Assembly (NCBI GenBank): GCA_963969365.1
Contig: OZ017748.1
Coordinates: forward strand, 4,310,762-4,374,761
From: Asterochloris sp. CNOR1
Lineage: Eukaryota; Chlorophyta; Trebouxiophyceae; Trebouxiales; Trebouxiaceae
DNA: 64,000 nucleotides
Direction of reading: 5' to 3'
The translations under genes were made by a program, and so were the position numbers. The notes beneath the pieces were generated by a model, which saw only the letters and a program-made list of their open reading frames with translations, did no database searches and was not told the DNA's origin. Shown here piece by piece: positions 49,401-64,000 of this stretch; the stretch's first letter is position 1; every line of letters starts with the position of its first letter.

Positions 49401-51167
49401 CACGACTGGCCACACATAGCTGCTGCATGACCTTGCATCAGAGGTGCAGCCTGGGGTTCAGCATTTTGCTGTTGTAGCGCCAAGGTTGTCTTAACCACAC
49501 CAAGTTGTTGACAGTCAAGCTGACAGCATCCTGCTGTGCTGCTCCAGCTGTCATGTTGCCATGACATCATAAACATGCTGATAACTTAACACCTTACGGT
49601 ACCCTGCAGGGCCAAGGTTGGCAAACCTGAGCGACCCTTCTGGGACATCTGCTATGCGGAATCTGACGATGGCCTACACTACATCAAGAGGGGGCGGGTG
49701 ACCTGGACTAAGCCCAAGGTGAACAATCTGTCTGGTATGGGTGGACAAAGAGGACGCAATGTGTGCATGTGCGCCACATGCAGTCTTCTCGCCTTCACCA
49801 AGGGTGCCTTGTGACACAGGCCAAGCCCAAGTTGACAGCTCCAGGGTTGTACCTGCAGCTAGCGTTCTCGCGTCAGCTCTGCCCTGCTGCCCAAGCCCCA
49901 TGGCCTGAGCTTGATTCCAGCAAAGCCCCTCCCACTGCCGCTGTCCTGCAAGGCCCTCAAAGTTTGCTGCCTACCACTTACAGCCCAGAATGGGGCTGTT
50001 GAGAGATGCCCCGTAAGAGCCACTGTCCTGCAGGTGCCCTCAGATTTTGGCGGCCGGGCTGGCCCTGGAGTGCTGCCCAACCCTTACGGCCCCGGGCTGC
50101 TCATGTTCTATACGGCAATTGCAGAGGAGGAGGGGGCAATTGCAGGGGAGGAGGGGGGCTTGTACGGCAAGTGGGCCATCGGGTGCGCCACTTCAGAAGA
50201 TGGCGCCAGCTGGACCAGGGTGGGGGACAAGCCAGTCATCGAAGGTGGGGCGAGCTGTTTTCGTTTGGTAGTGCTTTGTGCTACTGCTGTGCGGATGTTT
50301 TGAGACTGGCTGCATTGCACACTGTCTTGAGCAGCTGTGCTCGGAGTACCAAGTCACAGCATGGAGCCACTTGGAGCAGAGTCCAGGGATCAGCTAGTTG
50401 TTTAGGGTGTTGCAGTCATGCCGAACTGGCTCAGGTGACCCCGTGATTTGGTGCATTATCCAGCACATTCTGCTCAGCCCAGTGCAAGGTGCCGCCAGGC
50501 TGCCTTGACCAAGATGGCAAGCTTGCCTGTAGCCTAGCAAACAAGCTGACATTAGAAGGGGTGAGTGGTCCATGGGTGTCGCAATGCCAGACAGTGGAGT
50601 CATGTGGGGCATCAGCTGTTCCTTCAAATTTAATGTTTGCAGTTTTTGTGCTGTTCAGCATGGAGCAATTGCAGGCTAGCCAGCACAAGCTGTGCAGGTC
50701 GATCAGGCTGAGGAGGCAACAAGCTGACAACAGGAGAGTAGGTGTAAGTGAAAGGTCCTTGTATGCAGAACATTAGCAAACTGAGCAGGGTGCTGACAGC
50801 ATGTCATATCAGGTAAGAGGGCTAATCCACTGAGATCCATCATTGGCAGACCCTGACACGGTGGGTGTAGGTCTTGTGCACAGTGAAGACATAGTTGATG
50901 CGGGGTCTGGCATAAAGGTCTCTATCACTGACACCCTGCATTTGCCATCTCACTCCTTCTCATGCCTGCCCATCTGGACCTACATGGTGCATGCAATGTG
51001 CAGGTACTCCAGGGGAGTACGATGAGCAGGGGGTTGGTCATCCTAGCACATTCCTGGGCAGCGATGGCCTGCTACGTGTCATATACCACGCCTTCCCAAA
51101 CAAGGGCATTGGGGAAGCTGTCATGACCCAGAAAGGGGACCTCACCAGCTGGCAGAAGATTTGGTGA
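46473..51167 (+). CDS. Five-bladed beta-propeller glycosidase-like protein (GH43/GH32 clan type)
   Basis: Seven exons: 46473-46538, 46727-46823, 47612-47772, 48522-48736, 49610-49718, 50034-50244, 51013-51167. They join in phase to 337 recovered residues; the N-terminus is missing. Repeated blade motifs are visible: YRMWYYANSEAE, ESMDGVRWEKKGPVI, ARSRDGVHWTKVQGPL, SGKWLLYYHASRP, YAESDDGLHYIKRG, GPGLLMFYTAIAEEE, ATSEDGASWTRVGDKPVIE, HPSTFLGSDGLLRVIYHAFP. The 'S-x-DG-x-x-W' and '(M/L)YYH' pattern is typical of arabinanase/levansucrase/invertase-fold proteins. Algal members are often plastid-targeted and uncharacterised, so substrate is unknown. The exon 3 donor is GC (AAG|GCAAGT). The acceptor at 46726 (cagag) is weaker than usual. 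The model ends SWQKIW; an alternative 3' exon at 51207-51264 cannot be joined in frame. Confidence 0.75.
47378..47464 (+). repeat. 29-bp tandem repeat, three copies, in a propeller-gene intron
   Basis: The unit tgtgttggcagcctgagagc plus acctgaacc is repeated three times almost perfectly. It merges into a segment (about 47445-47520) that is a degraded copy of the acceptor region of exon 3 at 47545-47615 (gagcacctgaa...ctgac...ccacagcagaagcca...gctctc). Confidence 0.9.
47895..48128 (+). repeat. Two decayed copies of propeller exon-3 end with GC-type donors
   Basis: The true end reads GGCCTGGGTCTGACAGGCAT to GTCAGTAAAATCATCAAG|gcaagt. Copies lie at about 47900-47970 (ggcctgggcctcacaggcat to gagcaaggtcatcaag|gcgagt) and 48056-48124 (ggcctgacagacattgctga to gcaacattatgaaa|gcaagc). 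Confidence 0.87.
48352..48480 (+). repeat. Decayed copy of propeller exon-4 start
   Basis: Upstream of exon 4 (48522), the stretch preceded by cctgcag reads RDGVHWSKVQGPLSASSSLE, versus the true RDGVHWTKVQGPLSGGSVLE. Identity extends over roughly 125 nt. Confidence 0.92.
48800..49255 (+). repeat. Three decayed copies of propeller exon-4 end
   Basis: The true end reads KWLLYYHASRPQPEE followed by ggtgag (48689-48739). Copies: 48812-48860 (QVLYCHALKLRPEE), 48934-48984 (RLLYCHAGKLQLEE plus gggtga) and 49190-49237 (KRLYHASKRQPIK plus aggtgagtg). Intronic text following the donor (gcttgcttggca, then a g-c-rich tract) is copied too. Confidence 0.93.
50114..50155 (+). repeat. In-exon 21-bp tandem duplication containing an acceptor-like motif
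   Basis: Two copies of ggcaattgcag(a/g)ggaggaggg sit head to tail inside exon 6 and encode AIAEEEGAIAGEEGG. Each contains attgcag, the window's usual acceptor. In frame, so tolerated as an acidic insert. Confidence 0.9.
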
Positions 51168-51984
51168 ACAGCATTTGTCAAGTTCTTGGCCCCACTGTCC
51201 CCCAGACCAGTTCAACAGCATCTTTCCCCAGCCTGAGGATCAGGAGGTGACAGTGGCAGACTGATGATTGGTCAAACTTGACGTGACAGGCACCTCGAAA
51301 GAGATTTCAAGATACTTTATTCAGTGTCAGAAGATATTGGGCATGCATTGTTGTAGGGGACATCTCGAACCTGAGCTGCCTCTAGGGAAAGACTGTTCCT
51401 TCAGATCTATTCGTCTGCATGGTGCAGGGAAAGCTGAGCGATACAAGCATAGCATCTGCGCAAGGGCATCGAAAAGCCAAAGAGGGTGCTGCAGCGGGGG
51501 TGCATGACCAGTGAATTGACAGTGTGTAAGCAACTACAGCTGTGCAACAACAAGGGGCAAGCTGCGCGGCATGGTGAGCCACTGTGCAGTTGGTTGTGGC
51601 GCAGTGCGCAAGCCAGAGGGGGTTTGAAAAATAGTGTGAAGCCTCTTTTGGCTGCTGGTGGGAGCGCTCATCAATGCTGTTGGGCGGGCTGCTGACCCTA
51701 CTGCCAGGCTGAGCTTAGTGCTCTAGCGTATGCATTTGTAAAGAGCTAGGGTCAGTGTCAGACTTGGCGCTGCGAGAGACTCTACCACTGCGCTGAAGCT
51801 CAGTGCACTGAGGCAGGTCCCTGCCTAGCCAAGGCCAGAGCACTGCCAACCTCAGCCAAGCTGAGGCTCAGAAGGTGCTCTGACGGCATGCAGGAATCTA
51901 TTGCTGGCTAAAATTTGGGGCAGTGAACCTCTCCACAGCCAGGCTGAGGTGCAGAGCTCTAGGACTCGACAGCAGAGCTGACAA
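51168..51984. other. Intergenic region between convergent propeller and ELF4 genes
   Basis: No gene recognised on either strand. It holds the 3' UTRs of both. A few short repeated ctgaggct/gctgagg words occur near 51700-51960, without clear hairpin or RNA structure. Confidence 0.5.
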
Positions 51985-52839
51985 TCAGTGCTCTGGGGTC
52001 CCAATGGACTCCACAGCTGCACTGAGGTCCTGGTACAGCTTGATGACTGTCTGGATGTTGTTGTTGAGCTCTCGTATGAGCATGACGTTGCAGGCCAGAC
52101 CCTCGGGCTTGCGCTCCTTGTGGTTGCTGTCGATCTGGTTGATGAGTAGCCTGCAGTATGGGACACACGTTTGTTGTGGGTGCTTTGTGGGCGAACCAAA
52201 TGCTGCATCAGATGCAAAGCTGAGCCTGCAGGTCAGCATGGAAAATATAGCCCAAATGCTTCGGCGTAAAAGGCGCGCTTGTAGTTTCTGCAGCCCTAGA
52301 TAAGACATGCAGCCAGTGGAATGCAGCATTTGCTGTCAGCCTGACTGTTGTACAGCCTGCTGTGTGGCAAGGATTGAGAGAGATAGCGTGAGCTGCAGCA
52401 GATGAGAGGCGGGCTCTCCAGCCAGCGCAACAATTTTGCTGTTGACTGCTGCCACCATGATCAGCAGCCTGCAGCATGCAAGTCTCAGAGGCAATGGTAG
52501 CGCATGTTAGGCACTGGTGCAGTAGCCAGCACTTGGTGTTGGTGCTTTGCACTGCTGCACTGAGGATGCAGGTTGCTCCCTCGTACACCTGCCGCAGGCA
52601 CTGTTGCAGCAGCTAAAGGGAATGCTGTGAGCACTGCTGCACTCAGATGCCTCTCTTACACCCCTGCTGCAGATACTGTGAAGTGAAGCAGCTGGAGGGC
52701 ACAATGTGCTCAAAGCACTGTCGAGGATGGCTGGGCTTCGCAATACTCACTTGTTTCTCTCCAGGAGCTCTTGTGTCTGCGTGAACTTCTCAAAGCCTGA
52801 CCACTGCTGGGTGCCAGAGGCTGTTGTGTCCTGCCCCAT
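51985..52839 (-). CDS. ELF4: EARLY FLOWERING 4 (ELF4)-domain protein
   Basis: Two minus-strand exons, 52839-52751 and 52150-51985, give 84 aa in phase from an internal ATG. The frame is open further 5' to a possible acceptor at 52948, so an upstream exon may exist. The ELF4 domain (DUF1313) is nearly complete: WSGFEKFTQTQELLERN, KLLINQIDSNHKERKPEGL, NVMLIRELNNNIQTVIKLYQDL, ending SAAVESIGTPEH. The invariant LIRELNNNI and NQI-x-x-NH stretches are intact. In land plants ELF4 forms a short alpha-helical dimer and, with ELF3 and LUX, makes the evening complex that represses clock genes in the nucleus. The length matches the small plant family (about 110 aa). Function in this organism is inference. 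Confidence 0.9.
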
Positions 52840-53133
52840 GAGCTCGGCCCCTAGAGTTTTCCAGCGCCAAATAGTTGAAAGTTCACTCGACTGCCTGTCG
52901 TGCCTGCTTCCCTCAAATTCGTGGTCCAGCCTGATGGGAGCAGCCACCTGGTGAGACTTGGTATCGACTGCTGTCCCGTCTGGCCTGTTGCCACATTGCT
53001 GCTACAAAGTGGTCTAGTCTACTGTGTGCAGACCCAAACCCCAGGCCACACCACAGCACCGCTGGATGAGTAAGACTCCTCAACAGCTCCACAAAGGACA
53101 GGGGAAGCTCCTTGCCGCGGAAAGAGCACCCAG

Positions 53134-53625
53134 ATGGCTGCCATTGACACCCGCGCAAGGGCGCCGCGCGTGCTCAAGCACCTCTACCTTGGGCCCTTGA
53201 CAGCTGCACACGATCTCCAGCTCCTCCAGGACCGCAATATCAGATGCATCATCAACTGCACGCCCCTGGATCCATTCCATGCCGACCTGCCCGCTCACAT
53301 TGAAACACTCAGAGTCCCTGTGGAAGATGAGGACACCTCTGAAGCCAACCTGCTCATGTTCCAGTGCATCCCTGAGGCCACAACACTCATGCATGGCCAC
53401 CTGCTGATGCAGCACGGCGTGCTGGTGCACTGCTATGCTGGTAGAAGCAGGTCAGCCACTGTGGTGACGGCATACCTCATGACGAAGCACCGTTGCTGCA
53501 TGCACCTGGCTAGGACACGCATCAGGAAGAGCAGGCCAGAGGCCCTGCGACAGCTCATCTTTCGGTCTGCACTGGGAGCGTGGGAGAATGAGTTGCGTGA
53601 ACTGTACATTTTGAAGCAAGGCTAG
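53134..53625 (+). CDS. Dual-specificity protein phosphatase, single exon
   Basis: A 163-aa frame opens with MAAIDTRARAPRVLKHLYLG, the usual start of a DSP fold ('I-x-x-x-LYLG'), followed by LLQDRNIRCIINCT and VPVEDEDTSEAN, where the general-acid Asp lies. The catalytic loop VHCYAGRSRSATVVTAYLM has the C-x5-R signature. The end AWENELRELY is helix-like. The family dephosphorylates Tyr and Ser/Thr, often on MAP kinases; the target is unknown. No intron is needed, unlike every other gene of known family here. The ATG lies about 300 bp from the divergent ELF4 start, so the two may share a promoter. Confidence 0.9.
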   Translation: MAAIDTRARAPRVLKHLYLGPLTAAHDLQLLQDRNIRCIINCTPLDPFHADLPAHIETLRVPVEDEDTSEANLLMFQCIPEATTLMHGHLLMQHGVLVHCYAGRSRSATVVTAYLMTKHRCCMHLARTRIRKSRPEALRQLIFRSALGAWENELRELYILKQG

Positions 53626-54086
53626 GCTTAGCTCTTGTTCGTGGTTCAACTTAATCCTGGCTTGTAAGCTAGGCAAGCTGTGATCTGGGGCACACATGAA
53701 CAAACAAAGCACTGGGTTCCATGCCTCCATGCACTGGAAGGTGTTCACATGGCTCACAGACATGCGCTGCCCTTCTGAGCCTCTGCTGCTCTCACTGAGT
53801 AGCCCTCAGCAAGGCCCTGAGGATGATGGAGTGCTGTCGGGGCAACAGCAGTCTCCTACCTGCTGGTACAGGCAAGGCAGCTGCCCTGTCTCCTTGGCTG
53901 GGCGTTTGTACAAGAAGTTGAGCAGGAGTACTTCAGCAAGACCGGGCAGCCCAAATGACTGTTGTATCGTGTAAGACCATGACATATGGCGGCCTTCGCT
54001 GTCCCAGTTTGCCTTTGATGGTATTGCGGTGAAGTGGGTCAGCCGGGCAGCGTGGAACTTACTCAGGTCGAGGAACTTAGATCAGC
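53626..54086 (+). other. Intergenic region between the phosphatase and KRR1
   Basis: Contains a 92-codon + frame (53696-53974, MNKQSTGFHASMHWK...) with no recognisable domain. Probably 3' UTR of the phosphatase and the KRR1 promoter. Confidence 0.35.
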
Positions 54087-59654
<5,568 letters not shown>

Positions 59655-59774
59655 CTTCTGGAGTCTGTCTATGGATTGCAAATAAAGGATGCTCACCAGC
59701 ATACATTATGCTGCTTGCACACAGATTCATATAATTCAGCTGTTATGCATTCATAAATTTCATATGGCGACAAA

Positions 59775-59779
59775 TGTAA
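59775..59779 (+). promoter_or_regulatory. TGTAA poly(A) signal candidate for KRR1
   Basis: TGTAA, the common chlorophyte polyadenylation signal, lies 121 nt after the KRR1 stop and before the convergent gene's stop (59826). Confidence 0.4.
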
Positions 59780-59825
59780 TGAGGGGCAGCCCAGAAACTT
59801 GGGCCATGTCAACATGAACCATGCC

Positions 59826-62800
59826 TTATTTTGAGCTGACTGCCTCATCCGGTGTGTCAGCAGCGTGGAAACTAAAGCGAGAGGACATCACGGCATATGC
59901 CTCATTTGGAAGGCTCAAGAACTTGTCAATGGGGGTGCTCCCCGTTTTGGGCACTGTGGCAACTCCAACCAGCCTGCAGGGTAGCGGTCTCAACTCAGGG
60001 AGTATCAGTGTAGGCGTGTGCAGCGCCTTGGGACTGAGTCTGTGCAAGGGCTCAATGTGTGCCTTACCCACCAGCAAAGTCAAGCAGCGCTTCACATTGG
60101 TGTATCATTCTGAGCCTCAGATTTGCGCGCTGCCCGTATGTGATTCTTGGATGCAAGGCGTGGCTTCGCGTTCTAGATCACTCACTCCTGCCGAAGCCTT
60201 GCTCGTCGAGCCCGCCTCACATGAACATCTCATCCTGATGCCAGAGCCTGCGGTAAATGCAAGGCATTTGACCAACCCACCTGCTGTAACCCTGGTTGTC
60301 AAGCCTCTTGCCATCCCCTTCCCTGACAGTGCCCTTCACGTGCTCTGTAGTCAAATTAGTAGTCACCTGCAGCAGCGCATGGACATCAGTGGTGACCAAC
60401 AGATTTGCGTCTGTCACAGAAACAACAGAGGCTCCAGCAAGGCTTGACGACCTGCAGCGGCACTCTGAAAATTACCAAGATTGCGAGGTCTGCACGGCAA
60501 GAAGAGGGGCAGCGGCAAACACACAGTTTTGGTGCTGAAAGTGGTTGCTGGGCACTGCATGGCCAGGTGAAGTGTCAGGGGTCCGTGAACACTTTGATTT
60601 TCGTGCACATGGTGGCACTGCATGTACAATGAGGATGCCAGCGCAGAACATGATAGACTGCTGGCCACTATATGCTCACATGGAAGGCCTATGCTGTATG
60701 AGCAGTGGCGTCTACCACTGGCCGGGTAAGGCTACGAAGCTACAGTGCAAGGCACCAGCCCATGACATCCCTGCAAAGCACTGCACACAACACCATAACC
60801 CACAGACTGTCTGCGTGGCGCTACAAAGCTGAGATAATAGCGCAAAGAGAGATACATGGAGATGTCACCCACCAACTGCTGCTCACAGACGCCCTAAAAG
60901 TGTTAACTACGTGGCATCACTGACCTCTGCTTCATGATTGTGCTTCCCATAGAATGCTGCAAGGCACTGTTGCTTCATGTTGCCTGACAGCAGCAAACAG
61001 TGCTTTACTGACCTTCAGAGGCGGGGCCTTGTACAGGAAGCCGGCTGTGAACATGAAATCTGCAATGAATTCGAGCTCTGCCTGCCCAGTCTCTCTGTCT
61101 ATTGTGCCCTGCAGCAGCATTCTGCCTTGCTGAGCACCTGACTTACACAGCACAAACTGTTCAGCAGGGCCACCCAAGACCGTCTTGCAGATGTTGCATT
61201 GTGCTGCAACAGAGCAGCTGCCGCGGTGAACTGTGGCCATCAAGCTCAGCTAGACGCACGAGATGATGAGCAGAGGACAACTGTGTCTGTCCAATTCAGC
61301 AGCCAGGCAATCTGCAGCAGCTCACCTCAAGCTTGGAGGGCTCGATGTGTATCCTGCATTCAAGATACAGCATCACTCAGCAAGCAAGGTGGAGCAGCAG
61401 GGGAGCCCAGCAACATGACCTGCAGTGGTCCCATGCCAGTAGCAGCACTTCTTGTTACAGGTGCGGGCAAGCCAAAGGGTGCAGGCGCTGATTGGTGCAG
61501 CATGCACTGATTGGGCGCTCTGAGCTGCACCATAATCACAAATGTCTGACAAAAGCTGCCAGAGGGAGACTCATGTGCAAGTGCCAGCCGCTTGTGCTTG
61601 ACAGCAGCTTCACCAGGGGGCCGGCATCACTTCACGCCCCTGGCTATCGTGTTGCTGTCGTGAATTTTCTTTTGCACATGCAGAGGTTGGCGCCGTGTGA
61701 CTGTCCTGCCGGTTACACTGACTCACTTTGCATAAATTCCATACATGCGAGGTGTGTCCAGCTGTAACTGAAGTGACAGGCCTCACCTGAAAGGCGGGGC
61801 CATGGGGACTCCCAGGAACTTGGCTGTGCGCCAGTTGACATCTGGGATGGACAGTTGTGCCAGGTCAAATGACACAAAGAGCTTATTGCCAGGGCGCTTC
61901 TCAGCTGCAGCACAAAACGGAGTGAGATAGTCAGGAACCTTTGGCATACAAGGTCAACAGTCATAAACAGCTTGCTGCCGGGGTTGCGGCACAGGGTGCG
62001 CAGACAGGTTGAGGACATCAGGGATGAATCACGTTTGCAAGGTGCAGGTGTTGGAGAGGAACTTCAAGGAACCTCTGAGAAGAACAGCTGTGCATAAGTC
62101 TAGGGCAACAAAGCGCTTGCTGCTGCGATGCTCTTCAGCTGGGGTTGTCAGTAATCATGCTTCCGAGGCTCAGGCACCAAGAGACAAACAGCAGGTGCAT
62201 GCAATTTGCTTCTGTGCCTCTTGCTCGACAGTGCTCTGCTAGCAAGGTGCTAGGAGGGTCCTGAGATGATGGGTAGACGCCATGGTGCAGGAAGAGCTGG
62301 TATGAAGGGGCAGCACCGTCTCAGGGGGAAATAAACAAGACTGCTGCTGCGTTTGCAAACGCAGTGCCTGCGCAGGCTGCCAATGCGGGCAAAAGGGCAC
62401 AGTGGCTCTGATCTATGATGGCTGGTGAGGTTTGGGGCCTCCTGTGCTGCTGCCCTGTGTCTGTACCTTTGGCCAGACCACCCCCGCCCCGCGAGTCATA
62501 GGAGAAGATGGGGTAGCGGGAGACTCCCAGCTCACTGTCTGCCAGAGTCTGCATGGTCACCTGCAGGACGTACAACAGATAGATGAGCTTATGTTTGAGC
62601 AGTGGACTGCTGGCAATGCCCAGGTGGTGATCTGCAGCGCACAACATGGCCCATTGCATGGATGATACATAGGCAGTGAAGCAGCGCTGACAGACAGCCA
62701 GGGTCTGCACTGTTACCTGCAGCGCATGCAGCACTCCAACAAGCTCATGTGGAGGGCATAGCGTTTTGTGATGGCTGTGTGTGCAGACTCTAGCAGGGCT

Positions 62801-63723
62801 TGCAGGTAGCGTAGGTAGCAGACAGATGAGCCTATGTCTGAGTAAAGAAAGTTTGACAGGGCATTGGAGTACTGCTACAGGAAATGTCAGGCTGTCAGCC
62901 AGACTGACCATGGTCACCTGCATGCTGGCAGCAATCATATAAATGTAAGCTGTGCACTGGAGTGCTGACAGCTGGCTGGCTGCCTGGTCACCTACAACGC
63001 ATGCAATGCAAGGGTGGTGCATGCAAGTGGCACTCTCAAAGACAAAGCATGATCTACATGACAAAATAGCCAGGCGACAGAGGCTTCACATGTATAGGCC
63101 AGAGGGGCACCAGCAACTCAGTGCTGGGAGCTGCCTGCAGCTTCAGCTGACACGCAGACAGAGCTCGGAGAGCTATCCACACAGCATGTGGTGAGAGACG
63201 TGAGGCTGGAGTCCCTAGACAGCAGTCCAAAACAGATGCTCAATGTCAATAGTGCATTGCTTGGCTACATTTAGAGGAGCCAATGCTGCTAGCAACACGG
63301 CAAATGTCACTGCAATATGCCTGATGCTGATCACTACTGCTGGTGAACAGCATGGCCTGCGCAGTGCAGGCTGATGGCTCCAGGGGGAGCACAATCCTTC
63401 GGGAGCACTCACTCATATCAGCACCAGTCTGCGCCGCTTACCTGGAATTCCTGCGTTGGCTGTAAGGGAGATGGCTGTGCACGTGCGCTGCTGGTGCTGG
63501 CACCCATCGTTGCACTGCCGGCTGCAAGTATGGCTGACTGCCTCAGCAGGGTTGACCTGTTCACAGTGTCTTCTGGTTCCTGGTAGACCTCGCAGGTGCC
63601 TGACTGAGCTGTGGGACGCAGAGAGATTCTGGTGGAGTCAGGGGACTTTCTCAGAGGGTGGAGAGAGGTCCGAGCTGGAAGCCTTCCACACTGCAATACA
63701 GTCTGGGCGTGGAGTGCATGCAT
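59826..63723 (-). CDS. Conserved plastid protein of unknown function, probable thylakoid-lumen targeting
   Basis: Seven minus-strand exons: 63723-63442, 62560-62467, 61904-61787, 61353-61326, 61108-61013, 60366-60281, 59973-59826. All phases agree, giving 283 aa. The first 90 or so residues look like a bipartite transit sequence. An Arg/Ser-rich part (RLPARTSLHPLRKS, RISLRPTAQS) is followed by RSTLLRQSAILAAGSATMGA and a final SSARAQPS, an A-x-A lumen-type cleavage site. The mature part reads SELGVSRYPIFSYDSRGGGG, LFVSFDLAQLSIPDVNWRTA, FLGVPMAPPFRIHIEPSKLE, then GTIDRETGQAELEFIADFMF, YKAPPLKVTTNLTTE, LVGVATVPKTGSTPIDKFL and LPNEAYAVMSSRFSFH. It looks like a conserved photosynthetic-lineage protein of unknown function, but I cannot name the family. 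Lumenal location is inferred from the leader only. Confidence 0.82.
61955..62020 (-). repeat. Decayed copy of exon-3 start in the lumen-protein gene
   Basis: Minus-strand gccgcaaccccggcagcaag, then ctgtttatgactgttgacctt, resembles the true exon segment GAAGCGCCCTGGCAATAAGC then TCTTTGTGTCATTTGACCTGG (about 61900-61860). Confidence 0.78.
62690..63000 (-). repeat. Three decayed copies of exon-2 start in the lumen-protein gene
   Basis: The true exon begins ctgcag|GTGACCATGCAGACTCTGGC at 62560. Copies: about 62718-62695 (ctgcag|gtaacagtgcagaccctggc), 62919-62895 (atgcag|gtgaccatggtcagtctggc) and 62992-62970 (ttgtag|gtgaccaggcagccag). Confidence 0.9.
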
Positions 63724-64000
63724 GCGCTCTGAATGAGGAGAAGTTGTAGGCAGGGGTCTGCTGACTTTCTTGGGAAGCTTGCATTCTTGGACTTATCTTC
63801 AAGAACGCTGGGCCCCTGAGCTGAGTGGAGCTCAGTTGCTCTTCACATCATGAGTACATCAGCCTGATGTTGTGCCTGCAGCTGCACAAGCTGTTTTTGT
63901 ATCTCAGTGGGGAGCTGTGGCTGCTGACTGAGCCGTTGCTGCTGGGTGATCTGCAAACGCCTCTATCGCATGATGCAGTAGAGCAAACTCCTAGAGCACA
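63724..64000. other. Upstream region of the lumen-protein gene
   Basis: Presumed promoter and 5' UTR. No coding segment or clear promoter box seen. Confidence 0.4.

Noticed and set aside
51207-51264. Extra last exon of the propeller gene (DQFNSIFPQPEDQEVTVAD)
   Set aside because: The only donor at the previous exon end (after ATTTG) leaves phase 2; joining it creates a stop, so the simple TGA at 51165 was kept.

Overview
The window is nuclear DNA from an intron-rich plant-lineage eukaryote, most likely a chlorophyte green alga and perhaps a trebouxiophyte. The species cannot be fixed from the sequence. The evidence is dense short exons with GT-AG introns whose acceptors are mostly (C)TGCAG, plant-type genes (an ELF4-type clock protein, a plastid/thylakoid-targeted protein, a HAM-type MYST acetyltransferase, a plant BAT-type amino-acid permease), and roughly one gene per 4-5 kb. 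I see no rRNA, tRNA, CRISPR, transposase or viral gene. All gene models were spliced by hand. A model counts as good when every junction keeps reading phase and the product matches a known family.

Layout. 1-6.0 kb (+): MYST histone acetyltransferase. 6.4-8.1 kb (-): prefoldin subunit 5. 8.9-14.5 kb (-): 16-exon amino-acid permease with a 10-nt microexon. 14.5-17.2 kb: nothing I can call. 17.2-17.6 kb (+): an open frame of unknown nature. 17.7-18.5 kb (+): a small Thr/Gly/Arg-rich protein. 19.3-23.8 kb (-): Cys-rich phospholipid-scramblase-like protein. 23.9-29.8 kb (-): 484-aa coiled-coil protein. 30-32.4 kb (-): an incompletely resolved, possibly C2-domain gene. 32.9-37.8 kb (+): phenylalanine hydroxylase. 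38.6-45.8 kb (-): kynurenine-3-monooxygenase-like FAD enzyme. 46.5-51.2 kb (+): five-bladed-propeller glycosidase-like protein. 52.0-52.8 kb (-): ELF4-like protein. 53.1-53.6 kb (+): intronless dual-specificity phosphatase. 54.1-59.7 kb (+): KRR1 ribosome-assembly factor. 59.8-63.7 kb (-): conserved plastid/thylakoid-lumen protein of unknown function.

The genes are mostly housekeeping and do not form one pathway. Phenylalanine hydroxylase and the kynurenine-monooxygenase-like gene are convergent neighbours, and both act on aromatic amino-acid metabolites. ELF4 and the phosphatase start head to head.

The most striking signal is in the introns. In most multi-exon genes the introns carry ladders of decayed copies of the adjacent exon edge together with its splice site. 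Copies of the acceptor plus exon start lie upstream of the exon. Copies of the exon end plus donor lie downstream. The youngest case is a 79-bp tandem array in the monooxygenase gene whose copies are nearly identical. I call these 'exon echoes'. They look like a splice-neutral way for introns to grow by repeated tandem duplication across exon-intron borders. About 81 introns were reconstructed with consistent phase, and at least four appear to be GC-AG.
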